DNA from: Treponema sp.
GTDB lineage: Bacteria; Spirochaetota; Spirochaetia; Treponematales; Breznakiellaceae
DNA: 8,416 nucleotides
Assembly (NCBI GenBank): GCA_031257695.1
Contig: JAIROB010000167.1
Span: 1-8,416, forward strand
Reading direction: 5' to 3'
Every line of letters starts with the position of its first letter. The first letter of the stretch is position 1. The notes below the pieces were generated by a model. It ran no database searches. It was not told the origin of the DNA and was given only the letters and a program-made list of their open reading frames with translations. Position numbers and translations under genes: made by a program. Shown here one piece after another: positions 1-6,988 of this stretch.

Positions 1-572
1 GGAATGAGGTTTGCGGGGTTGATCTCCAGGCCGGCGATTCTGCCCCGGACATCGTAGCCCGCGGCGTTGAAGTACCGCAGGGACGCGAAGCGTATCCCCC
101 TGAGCCTGTCGTACCAGCCCAGGAGCCGCTCAATTTCCAGCTTGGTATAGCCGTAGTAACTCTCCGGATTGGCGGGATGCTTTTCATCAATGGGCAGGTA
201 TTCGGGCCTGCCGTAAACCGCGGCGCTGGAGGAAAAGATCATGTTTTTGATCCCCCCCTCCACGGCGGCGTTGAGGATGTTTATGGAACCGCTGATATTG
301 TTCACCGAGTATTTTTCCGGCTTAATCATGGATTCCCCCACGGCCTTAAACGCCGCCAGATGAACCGCCGCGTCAAAGCCGTCCCTGGCCGTCCGCGCCA
401 GGCCGGCGTAGTCCAGGATGTCGCCGTGGACAAATTCCGCTTCCGGGAACAGGTTCTGCCGGCTCCCGCTGGAAAGGTTGTCAAAAACCGTCACGGCATG
501 GCCCCGGTCCAGAAATTCCCGGACCACATGGCTGCCTATATACCCTGCCCCGCCGATTATCAATAGTTTCAA
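1..572 (-). CDS. galE: UDP-glucose 4-epimerase (GalE), N-terminal part, cut by the window edge
   Basis: This is a cytoplasmic NAD-dependent sugar epimerase of the extended SDR family. It interconverts UDP-glucose and UDP-galactose and supplies activated galactose for surface glycans. The 190 visible residues hold a Rossmann fold with the dinucleotide motif GGAGYIG at 7-13, an HLAAFKAVGES segment at 71-81, the SSSAAVYG strand at 114-121 with the likely catalytic Ser116, and the YxxxK pair Tyr140/Lys144. RYFNAAGYD at 167-174 is typical of GalE. The C-terminal substrate-binding half lies beyond the left edge. I chose the TTG at 570-572 as start because it directly precedes the first beta strand (KLLIIGGAG), has GGGGAG six bases upstream, and no ATG lies upstream before an in-frame stop. 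It follows comM on the same strand after 98 bp. A related epimerase specificity, such as the GlcNAc form, cannot be excluded from this half. Confidence 0.9.
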   Translation of the reverse strand, partial: MKLLIIGGAGYIGSHVVREFLDRGHAVTVFDNLSSGSRQNLFPEAEFVHGDILDYAGLARTARDGFDAAVHLAAFKAVGESMIKPEKYSVNNISGSINILNAAVEGGIKNMIFSSSAAVYGRPEYLPIDEKHPANPESYYGYTKLEIERLLGWYDRLRGIRFASLRYFNAAGYDVRGRIAGLEINPANLI

Positions 573-600
573 AGTAAACTCCCCGGGCGCTTTGCCGCCC
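573..600 (-). promoter_or_regulatory. galE translation initiation region: Shine-Dalgarno plus GC hairpin
   Basis: On the minus strand GGGGAG (579-584) lies six bases before the TTG start of galE and decides that start. Directly upstream, bases 585-589 and 596-600 form a perfect 5-bp all-GC stem with a 6-base loop. It ends right at the Shine-Dalgarno sequence. It is too weak and lacks a T-run, so it is not a convincing terminator. It could modulate ribosome access, but that is inference. Confidence 0.5.
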
Positions 601-602
601 TG

Positions 603-628
603 CCTTATACTATAATGATTCCTTATAC
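603..628. repeat. Short direct repeat CCTTATAC in the comM-galE gap
   Basis: The octamer CCTTATAC occurs at 603-610 and again at 621-628, exactly 18 bp apart. A partial copy, CCTTA, follows at 629-633. On the minus strand this AT-rich block also contains TATAGT (609-614), a possible weak -10 element for galE, but no good -35 element stands 16-18 bp upstream. The rest of the 573-670 gap shows no gene and no clear terminator, so comM and galE may share a transcript. The repeat could be an operator or chance. Confidence 0.3.
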
Positions 629-670
629 CTTAGGCTATCGTCCGGTATTTGCATCGCATCGGAATTGCTG

Positions 671-2266
671 TCAGCCCGTGCTCCCCAGGGAAAACACATC
701 GTAGGGATCGTCCCCCTGCCGCCGGTGCTGTATGGCTTCCAGGAGGTGAAGCGTTTTAATTTCCCCCTGGCCTTCCAAATCCGCGATGGTTCGCGCCACC
801 CGGATGATCCCGTGGTAGGCGCGTCCGGAAAGGCCCAGTTTCTCCGCGGCGGAATGGAACGCGGTTTCCGCGCCGGCAGCCAAGGGGCAAAACCTGTCCA
901 GCATGGCCGCCGACATTCCCGCGTTCCGCCGGATCCGCGTGCCCCGGAAACGCCTCCGCTGGATCTCCACCGCCCGCAAAACCCGTCCGGCGACAGCGGC
1001 GCTGCCTTCCCCTCCGGGATTGGCCATGGTTTCCATTTCCGGGGAAGACGCGGCCACCCGCAGCTCCACCCGGTCCAGGAGAGCGGCGCCGAATTTACGC
1101 CAGTACCGCCGTATCTCCTCGGCGCCGCAAAAACAGCCCTGACCCGCGGCGCCTGAACGCATCCCCAGGCGGCCGCAGGGGCAGGGATTGGCCGCCAGGA
1201 CAAGCTGAAAATCCGCGGGGAGCCGCACCGGGCCGTCCGCGCGGGAAATGGTTATCACCCGGTCTTCCAGGGGTTCCCGCAGGGACTGGAGGACGTTGGA
1301 GCGAAACTCCGGGGCTTCGTCCAGAAACAGAGCCCCAAAGTGGGCCAGGCTTATCTCGCCGGGCCGGACTGTTTTGCCGCCCCCCAGAATGCCCTCCGCG
1401 GACGCGGAATGATGGGGGGAACGGAAGGGCGGGCGGGTAATGAGCCGGCCCTCGGTTTCCGCCAGGGTCCGTCCTGCCAGGCTGTGGAGCCGGGTAACCT
1501 CCACCGCCTCTTCCGGTGTCAGGGGCGCCAGGATAGAGGGGAGCCGCCGGGCCAGCATGGTTTTTCCCGCGCCGGGGGGGCCGAACACCAGGATATTGTG
1601 CCCCCCGGCCGCGGCGATCTCCAGAGCCCTTTTGTACCGTTCCTGACCCCGCACTTCCGCAAAGTCCCCTGAAAAAGCCCCGGCCGCGGCGCCGGCGGCG
1701 GCGCCCGTGGCGGGGACGGGGACCTCGGAGCGGGGGAGGGAACCGGTTTCCTGGCGCAGCGTCAGGATGTGCGCCGCCTGTGCCAGGGTGCCCGCGGCGG
1801 CAAAACGGCCGGATTCCAGGATAGCCGCCTCGCCGGCGTTCCCCGCGGGGACAATGAATTCCCGGATGCCCGCCTTGAGCCCGGCCGCGGTGGCCGCCAG
1901 AACGCCCCGGACCGGCCTGATTCGGCCGGACAGCTCCAGTTCACCCATCACCAGGATCTCCCCTTCGCCGGAACCGTCGCATAGGGGGAGGATCCCCGCG
2001 GCAGCCATCACCGCCAGGGCGATGGGCAGATCCAGGGAAGCGCCGTCCTTCCGCAGCCCCGCGGGGGCCAGGTTGATCAGCACCCTGTCCTGGGGAAACG
2101 CGAAACCCGAATTACGGAAAGCCGCCCGGACCCGTTCCCGGGCCTCCCGCACCGCCTCCTGGGCAAGCCCGGTAATGTCTATCCCCGGTATGCCCCGCCG
2201 TATATCCGCCTCAACCCGGATAATGATTCCATCCGCCCCGTAGGGCGCGTAGGTGTGTATAAACAT
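671..2266 (-). CDS. comM: YifB/ComM family Mg-chelatase-like AAA+ ATPase
   Basis: ComM is a cytoplasmic hexameric AAA+ motor. In naturally transformable bacteria it promotes branch migration when incoming single-stranded DNA recombines with the chromosome. Homologues (YifB) are also common in bacteria not known to be competent. The 531-residue protein is complete and slightly longer than the usual 500-510. It has an N-terminal Lon-protease-like fold domain (about 10-165, with GIPGIDITGLAQEAVRE at 26-42), then an Ala/Gly/Pro-rich linker (about 182-200) that probably explains the extra length. The AAA+ core follows: Walker A GPPGAGKT 229-236, FRSPHH 281-286, Walker B ALFLDEAPEF 312-321, sensor-1 AANPCPCG 358-365. 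Cys362, Cys364, Cys378 and Cys380 form a possible metal site. LLDRVEL 396-402 and the C-terminal SGRAYHGIIRVARTIADL (480-497) are family hallmarks. The ATG has GGAGG six bases upstream (2273-2277). It is transcribed divergently from the restriction enzyme gene and precedes galE. Confidence 0.93.
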   Translation of the reverse strand: MFIHTYAPYGADGIIIRVEADIRRGIPGIDITGLAQEAVREARERVRAAFRNSGFAFPQDRVLINLAPAGLRKDGASLDLPIALAVMAAAGILPLCDGSGEGEILVMGELELSGRIRPVRGVLAATAAGLKAGIREFIVPAGNAGEAAILESGRFAAAGTLAQAAHILTLRQETGSLPRSEVPVPATGAAAGAAAGAFSGDFAEVRGQERYKRALEIAAAGGHNILVFGPPGAGKTMLARRLPSILAPLTPEEAVEVTRLHSLAGRTLAETEGRLITRPPFRSPHHSASAEGILGGGKTVRPGEISLAHFGALFLDEAPEFRSNVLQSLREPLEDRVITISRADGPVRLPADFQLVLAANPCPCGRLGMRSGAAGQGCFCGAEEIRRYWRKFGAALLDRVELRVAASSPEMETMANPGGEGSAAVAGRVLRAVEIQRRRFRGTRIRRNAGMSAAMLDRFCPLAAGAETAFHSAAEKLGLSGRAYHGIIRVARTIADLEGQGEIKTLHLLEAIQHRRQGDDPYDVFSLGSTG

Positions 2267-2272
2267 CTTCCG

Positions 2273-2277
2273 CCTCC
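2273..2277 (-). promoter_or_regulatory. Shine-Dalgarno sequence of comM
   Basis: GGAGG on the minus strand lies six bases before the comM ATG and supports that start. The AT-rich region upstream (about 2300-2395) must hold the comM promoter. The best -10-like string is TATATT (2328-2333, minus), but no matching -35 element is convincing, so I do not call a promoter for this strand. Confidence 0.7.
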
Positions 2278-2353
2278 ACCGTCATAATGGAGCCACGGTG
2301 AAAAATGCTTTAGCGCGGCATGAAAAAAATATAAGAAGGTAAAAAAAACTGAA

Positions 2354-2390
2354 TTGAGTGTCCTAACCCGTCAAAATATGCTATAAAAAT
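2354..2390 (+). promoter_or_regulatory. Putative sigma70-type promoter of the restriction-modification gene
   Basis: Two overlapping readings are possible. TTGAGT (2354-2359) and TATGCT (2377-2382) are separated by 17 bp. Alternatively an extended -10 element, TG-C-TATAAA (2379-2387), acts without a good -35. Transcription would start near 2389 in the first case or 2394 in the second. The leader before the ATG at 2398 would then be only about 4-9 bases, with no Shine-Dalgarno sequence. An A8 tract (2341-2348) just upstream could act as an UP element. Assignment is by eye. Confidence 0.45.
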
Positions 2391-2397
2391 ACTTGAT

Positions 2398-5232
2398 ATG
2401 CCCCTTTCATGGAATGAAATAAAAACCCGCGCCGCCGCCTTTGTCCTTGAATGGAAAGACAAGGCCCCCTCCGCCCGTGAAGAAGCGGATGCCCAAACTT
2501 TTGAGGCGGGTTTTCTCAATATCTTCGGCGATGAAGGCCGGAAAAAAGCGGTTTTTGAATATAAAGTCGCCCTGGGCGAAACCAAAATGACCCTTTTCGG
2601 CGAGGAAACTTCCGGCGACCAGCGGGGGTATATAGACCTCCTCTGGAAAGGAAAAATCCTCATCGAAATGAAAAGCCCCGGCAAAGAGGGCACACAAGAA
2701 CGTGTCTTGTCAAAAGCCTATGAACAGGCCAAAACCTATGCCGATGCCCTTCCTTCCAAAGAATTTCCAAAAGGTATTCTAATCTGCGATTTTATCAATT
2801 TTCACTACTACGATTTTACCAAAGACCTGCAGATAGTCCCCGATAAATACCGGTTTACCCTTTCCGAATTGGCGGATTATGTAACCCTTTTCGGACATCT
2901 TGCCGGGTATTCCAGCGTTGAATACAAGCAGCTTGACCCGGTGAACATCCAGGCAGCCGAGACAATGGCCCGGCTTCATGACCGCCTCAAGGAAATCGGT
3001 TATCAAGGCCACCGGCTGGAACTCTACCTCTGCCGCCTGGTATTCTGCCTTTTCGCCGATGACACCGGCATATTTGAACCGGCAAACCTTTTTCACCAAT
3101 ACATCAATGAACGTACCAGCAAGGACGGAAGCGACCTTGCGCCGCATCTTGAAAAAATATTTGAAACCCTGAATGAACCCCGGAAAGAACGGTTAAAAAC
3201 CATAGACGAACAATTAAATTTGTTCCCCTACGTCAACGGCGGCCTTTTTGAGGAACATCTTAAAACCGCTGATTTTGACCGCAAAATGAGGGATGCCCTT
3301 CTGGAATGCTGCGCCCTGGACTGGAGCAAAATTTCCCCCGCCATTTTCGGTTCCATGTTCCAAAGCGTGATGAACGATGAAGAACGGCACGATTTAGGAG
3401 CGCACTACACCAGCGAACAAAATATTTTAAAAGTGATACATCCCCTGTTTCTCGATGATCTCTGGGATGAATTCAACAAAATAAAAATCCAAAACCCCGG
3501 AACCAAAAAACACAATCTTGCCCTGTTTCACGCCAAACTGTGCCGCCTTAAGTTCCTTGACCCCGCCTGCGGCTGCGGCAACTTTCTTGTCATAAGCTAC
3601 CGGGAGTTGCGCCTGCTTGAAATTGAGATCATCAAGGAGATTTTGAAGGGTGAACAAGTCATTGATATAGAAATCATGATACGGGTTAATGTTGACCAAT
3701 TTTACGGTATTGAGATTGAGGAATTCCCGGTGCGTATAGCCCAGACCGCGTTATGGCTCATGGATCACCTGATGAACAATCAGGCTTCCGCCGCCTTCGG
3801 GAAATACATCGTCCGTATACCCTTAAGGGCATCGGCAACCATTGTAAACGCCAATTCCTTGACAACCGATTGGGAAAGTATCGTGCCGAAAAATGGATTG
3901 AGTTATATTTTGGGGAATCCGCCATTTTTGGGCGCCCGAATAATGAGCAAAGAGCAAAAAATGGAAGTTAATCAGATTTTTGAAGGCATGAAGGATAATA
4001 GCAACCTTGATTATGTTACCTGCTGGTATAAAAAGGCAGCTCACTATATTAAAGGAACGAATATCGAAGTTGCGTTTGTTTCAACAAACAGTATATGTCA
4101 GGGCGAACAAGTCCCTATACTCTGGCCTGAATTGATCAATAAACACGGAATTAGAATAAATTTTGCGCATCAGACCTTCAAATGGAGCAATGAAGCGAGG
4201 GGAAAAGCGGCTGTCTACTGCGTAATTATTGGTTTTAGCCTTAACGACCGTAAAGAAAAGAGGCTTTATCATTATGCAAGTGTTACCGACGATCCAACAG
4301 AAACAACGGTAAGCCGAATAAATGCTTACCTGATAAATGCCCCGGTTATCTATATACAGAAGGCAACAAAACCAATTTGTAAAGTTTCAGAAATGGTTTT
4401 TGGAAATATGCCGAATGACGGCGGTAATTTTTTGCTGACCGAAGAAGAAAAAAATCAACTCCTCGAAAAAGAGCCCGATATAAAAGAACTAATACGGCCT
4501 TTTTTAGGGGCAGATGAGTTTATAAACAGCATCCCAAAATATTGTATATGGCTCAACGGTATTTCCCCGGCAAAATATCAAAAATCAAAGGAAATACAAC
4601 GTAGAATATCGGAAGTCAGAAATCTAAGGACAAACAGCGCTCGGGAAGCAACTCGAAAACTGGCGGACCTTCCCATGCTTTTCGGTGAGATACGGCAGCC
4701 TGATACGGATTATCTTCTTATACCACGGGTGTCATCGGAAAAAAGAAGATATATCCCCATTGGGTTTTTTACAGCGGACATAATAGCCGGTGATACGACT
4801 TTAGTAATCCCCAATGCAACACTTTATGAATTTGGCGTGATAACGTCTACTATGCACATGGCATGGACGAGATATGTTTGTGGTAGATTAAAAAGCGATT
4901 ACCGCTATTCCGCTTCCATCGTTTATAATAATTTCCCCTGGCCCAACCCAACCGACAATCAAAAATCAGCCATTGAAACATCTGCCCAAAGTGTTTTGGA
5001 TGTGCGTAAAAAATACCCGGAATTGTCGCTGGCGATGCTTTATGACAGCAATACCATGGCGCCCGAATTGGTTAAAGCCCACCAAAAACTGGACAAGGCT
5101 GTCGAGAATGCCTATGGCCGCAAATTTGATGATGACAGCCGGCGGGTTGCGTATCTGTTTGAGTTATACCAGAAATTGACAGGAGATCTCTTTAAAGACG
5201 AAAAGAAACGGGGAAAGGGGAGGAAAAAGTGA
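2398..5232 (+). CDS. Single-chain restriction-modification enzyme, MmeI-like type IIL/IIG
   Basis: This enzyme should methylate adenine N6 in its recognition site and cut unmodified DNA at a fixed distance, both from one polypeptide. The 944 residues match MmeI-type length and order. The N-terminal nuclease has a D-x9-E-x-K motif (Asp80, Glu90, Lys92 in GYIDLLWKGKILIEMK). A helical spacer follows (about 160-320). The methyltransferase has motif X near GAHYTS (334-339), SAM-binding motif I LDPACGCGNF (387-396), an acidic motif around YGIEIEEFPVRIAQTALW (436-453) and catalytic motif IV NPPF (507-510). A target recognition region spans roughly 600-840. The C-terminal domain starts at NNFPWPNP (844-851) and ends in a Lys-rich tail (933-944). 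All key residues are present, so it is probably active. The ATG fits the family N terminus (MPLSWNEIKTRA), although no Shine-Dalgarno sequence precedes it. No separate methylase, specificity subunit or controller gene is nearby. Base composition is poorer in G and C than both flanks, suggesting acquisition. Function as methylase only is the main alternative. Confidence 0.9.
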   Translation: MPLSWNEIKTRAAAFVLEWKDKAPSAREEADAQTFEAGFLNIFGDEGRKKAVFEYKVALGETKMTLFGEETSGDQRGYIDLLWKGKILIEMKSPGKEGTQERVLSKAYEQAKTYADALPSKEFPKGILICDFINFHYYDFTKDLQIVPDKYRFTLSELADYVTLFGHLAGYSSVEYKQLDPVNIQAAETMARLHDRLKEIGYQGHRLELYLCRLVFCLFADDTGIFEPANLFHQYINERTSKDGSDLAPHLEKIFETLNEPRKERLKTIDEQLNLFPYVNGGLFEEHLKTADFDRKMRDALLECCALDWSKISPAIFGSMFQSVMNDEERHDLGAHYTSEQNILKVIHPLFLDDLWDEFNKIKIQNPGTKKHNLALFHAKLCRLKFLDPACGCGNFLVISYRELRLLEIEIIKEILKGEQVIDIEIMIRVNVDQFYGIEIEEFPVRIAQTALWLMDHLMNNQASAAFGKYIVRIPLRASATIVNANSLTTDWESIVPKNGLSYILGNPPFLGARIMSKEQKMEVNQIFEGMKDNSNLDYVTCWYKKAAHYIKGTNIEVAFVSTNSICQGEQVPILWPELINKHGIRINFAHQTFKWSNEARGKAAVYCVIIGFSLNDRKEKRLYHYASVTDDPTETTVSRINAYLINAPVIYIQKATKPICKVSEMVFGNMPNDGGNFLLTEEEKNQLLEKEPDIKELIRPFLGADEFINSIPKYCIWLNGISPAKYQKSKEIQRRISEVRNLRTNSAREATRKLADLPMLFGEIRQPDTDYLLIPRVSSEKRRYIPIGFFTADIIAGDTTLVIPNATLYEFGVITSTMHMAWTRYVCGRLKSDYRYSASIVYNNFPWPNPTDNQKSAIETSAQSVLDVRKKYPELSLAMLYDSNTMAPELVKAHQKLDKAVENAYGRKFDDDSRRVAYLFELYQKLTGDLFKDEKKRGKGRKK

Positions 5233-5302
5233 CGAACCCTTTCATTTTTTATGTGCTTTTATTAATCTTCTGGAATAAACATGGGGAAAAACCGCATGCT
5301 AG

Positions 5303-5311
5303 CCCCCCCCC
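5303..5311. repeat. Nine-C homopolymer tract upstream of the murE promoter
   Basis: Nine consecutive C residues lie in the 125-bp gap between the restriction enzyme gene and murE, nine bases upstream of the proposed -35 element. Long G/C homopolymers are prone to slipped-strand length change, and poly-G tracts near promoters are known to vary in treponemes. A G4 run at 5283-5286 could pair with part of it, but I see no proper terminator in this gap. The remainder of 5233-5357 shows nothing further besides the promoter. Confidence 0.6.
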
Positions 5312-5320
5312 TGCTCTCCG

Positions 5321-5349
5321 TTGACCGAATATTTTTTCCCCGATAGTAT
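5321..5349 (+). promoter_or_regulatory. Putative sigma70 promoter giving a leaderless murE transcript
   Basis: TTGACC (5321-5326, five of six consensus bases) is separated by exactly 17 bp from TAGTAT (5344-5349, four of six). Transcription starting about seven bases after the -10 element would begin at about 5356, essentially at the murE ATG (5358). No Shine-Dalgarno sequence lies in front of the ATG, which agrees with leaderless translation. Promoter and start site are inferred from sequence only. Confidence 0.55.
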
Positions 5350-5357
5350 ATTCCTGT

Positions 5358-6971
5358 ATGGAACGTCCTTTGCCGGAATTCTTTACCGAACAGGTAGCGT
5401 GGGAAGCGGATCTTATCGAAGAACGCGGACGGGAGGGCGCCGGCCCCCTTATCAGCGGACTTGAATACGATTCCCGAAGGGTTAAACCGGGGAACATCTA
5501 CTTCGCCCTGCCGGGGCTGCATACGGACGGGCACAGGTTTGTCCCCGACGCGCTGGACCGGGGAGCCGCGGCGATTATCCATCAGGAGACGCTTCCTAAG
5601 TACCGGAAGGGGATACGGTATATGCGGGTGCGGGATTCCCGGTTTGCCATGTCCCCCGTGGCCGCGGCTTTTTACGGCTATCCTTCGCGGAAGCTGATCC
5701 TGATTGGGGTGACCGGCACGGAGGGGAAAAGCACCACGGTGTACCTGATTTACCAGCTTCTTGTCCTGGCCGGGAAAAGGGCGGGGTTTATTTCCACGGT
5801 GCAGTACGGCGACGGCAGCCGTGAAGCCTGGAATCCGGAGCACCAAACCACCCCGGAGGCGGTTGCCATACACCGTCAATTGGCAGAGATGGTCGCCAAC
5901 GGCGCGGAATACGGTGTGGTGGAGTCCAGTTCCCATGGCCTGTCCCCGCGGACCAACCGGCTGGGGGACGTGGCCTTTGACGTGGCGGTGATGACCAACG
6001 TAACCCACGAGCATCTGGAATTTCACGGCTCCTGGGAACAGTACCGGGATGACAAAGCCAATTTGTTCCGCGCTCTGGACCGGTTTGACCATACTAAAGA
6101 CGCCTGGCTCAAGAGAGCGCTGGAGCCTGATGTGGAAACCTTTATCCCCCCTTCCTTCGGCGTGGTCAATGCCGACGATCCAAGCGCGGTTTTTTTCGCA
6201 TCGGCGACCCAACACAAAACCTACACCTTCAGCGTCCGCAGCAATGCTGCGGATCTTTCCCTGCGAATCATCGAAAGCGGCATGACCGGAAACTGGTACG
6301 AAACGCTGATCCGGGAAACCGGGGAAATCCTGGATATTCGGGACCGGCTTCCCGGGGCTTTCAACGCGGGCAATGTGCTGGCCAGCCTGCTGGTGGTTTC
6401 AAAGCTGCTGTCGATCCCCGTGCGGGATCTTGTCCCCCTGGCGGCGCGGCTCCGCCCTGTGCGGGGCAGGATGACCGCGATTCAAAAGGGGCAGCCCTTC
6501 GACGTGTTTGTCGACTATGCCCACACCCCTTCGTCTTTTGAAACCGTCTTCCCCCCGTTTCGGGAACGGCTGCGTAAAACCGGGGGCAGGCTCATCAGCC
6601 TTTTCGGTTCCGCGGGAGAACGGGACACGACAAAACGCCCGGAGCAGGGCCGGATTGCCGGTCTGTGGTCTGATATTGTTATCCTGACCGACGAGGATCC
6701 CCGCGGGGAGGATCCCATGGACATTCTGGAAGAAATCGCCCGGGGCTGCGCGGCAAACCTGAAGCTCAGACGGGGGAAGGAGCTTTTCCTCATTCCCGAC
6801 CGGAAGGCGGCTATCCGCAAAGCCTTCTCCCTGGCCCGCCCGGGAGACAAGGTCCTGCTCCTGGGGAAGGGCCATGAGAATTCGATTATCTACGCCGCGG
6901 AAACCCTGCCCTACGACGAGATCGCCGAGGCGGAAAAGGCCCTGGCGGAAATGGGCTGGGCGGGGGGCTAA
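5358..6971 (+). CDS. murE: UDP-N-acetylmuramoyl-tripeptide synthetase (MurE)
   Basis: MurE is a cytoplasmic ATP-dependent ligase. It adds the third amino acid (meso-DAP, L-lysine or, in several spirochaetes, L-ornithine) to UDP-MurNAc-L-Ala-D-Glu in peptidoglycan synthesis. The 537 residues show the three Mur domains. The N-terminal UDP-binding domain contains LEYDSRRVKPGNIYFAL (35-51). The central ATPase has P-loop GVTGTEGKSTT (117-127, Lys124), NPEHQTTPEA (159-168), VESSSHGL (188-195), TNVTHEHLEFHG (213-224) and Lys233 in YRDDKANLF, the probable carbamylated lysine. The C-terminal domain has RPVRGRM (366-372), DYAHTP (386-391), TDEDPRGEDP (444-453) and GKGHE (503-507). The amino-acid selecting motif reads EDPR where DAP ligases have DNPR, so the substrate is uncertain. 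It is somewhat longer than the usual ~490-500 residues, partly through an insert around 238-260. The ATG is chosen for its position after the promoter; no Shine-Dalgarno sequence is visible. It stands apart from other mur genes here. Confidence 0.93.
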   Translation: MERPLPEFFTEQVAWEADLIEERGREGAGPLISGLEYDSRRVKPGNIYFALPGLHTDGHRFVPDALDRGAAAIIHQETLPKYRKGIRYMRVRDSRFAMSPVAAAFYGYPSRKLILIGVTGTEGKSTTVYLIYQLLVLAGKRAGFISTVQYGDGSREAWNPEHQTTPEAVAIHRQLAEMVANGAEYGVVESSSHGLSPRTNRLGDVAFDVAVMTNVTHEHLEFHGSWEQYRDDKANLFRALDRFDHTKDAWLKRALEPDVETFIPPSFGVVNADDPSAVFFASATQHKTYTFSVRSNAADLSLRIIESGMTGNWYETLIRETGEILDIRDRLPGAFNAGNVLASLLVVSKLLSIPVRDLVPLAARLRPVRGRMTAIQKGQPFDVFVDYAHTPSSFETVFPPFRERLRKTGGRLISLFGSAGERDTTKRPEQGRIAGLWSDIVILTDEDPRGEDPMDILEEIARGCAANLKLRRGKELFLIPDRKAAIRKAFSLARPGDKVLLLGKGHENSIIYAAETLPYDEIAEAEKALAEMGWAGG

Positions 6972-6988
6972 GGTTCATACGCCCTTAG
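6968..6988. repeat. Inverted repeat spanning both convergent stop codons
   Basis: CTAAGG (6968-6973) and CCTTAG (6983-6988) form a perfect 6-bp inverted repeat around a 9-base loop. The TAA of murE (6969-6971) lies in one arm and the TAA of the PII-like gene (6985-6987, minus) in the other. There is no T-run on either side, so it is at best a weak bidirectional termination or RNA-end structure. It may also reflect both genes ending in similar TAAGG sequence. Confidence 0.3.

Noticed and set aside
177..566. A 129-codon open frame on the plus strand
   Set aside because: It is antisense to galE, which shows the GGAGYIG and YxxxK motifs in the opposite strand.
610..1203. A 197-codon open frame on the minus strand, running past the comM stop
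   Set aside because: It is an out-of-frame reading of comM, whose own frame has continuous family motifs to its stop at 671-673. The product is Trp/Arg/Pro-rich, typical of shifted GC-rich sequence.
1574..1580. A G7 run inside comM as a phase-variation site
   Set aside because: It encodes part of the Walker A motif (Gly-Pro-Pro-Gly) and is explained by GC-rich codon use. Seven bases is short for an efficient slippage tract.
1707..2243. A 178-codon open frame on the plus strand
   Set aside because: It is antisense to the N-terminal domain of comM and has the Arg/Ser/Pro bias of a GC-rich shadow frame, with no recognisable motif.
2371..2396. A palindromic operator for a controller protein upstream of the restriction enzyme gene
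   Set aside because: Only the outer four bases (TCAA/TTGA) pair and the centre does not. No controller gene is present either.
5283..5311. A possible terminator after the restriction enzyme gene (G4 run pairing with the C9 tract)
   Set aside because: The stem would be only 4 bp around a 16-base loop and is followed by no T-run. The nearby T-rich stretches have no hairpin before them.
5262..6215. A long 317-codon open frame on the minus strand
   Set aside because: It lies antisense to murE, whose plus-strand frame has all Mur ligase motifs. The translation is low-complexity, rich in Arg, Gly and Pro, and resembles no family I know. It also covers the murE promoter region.
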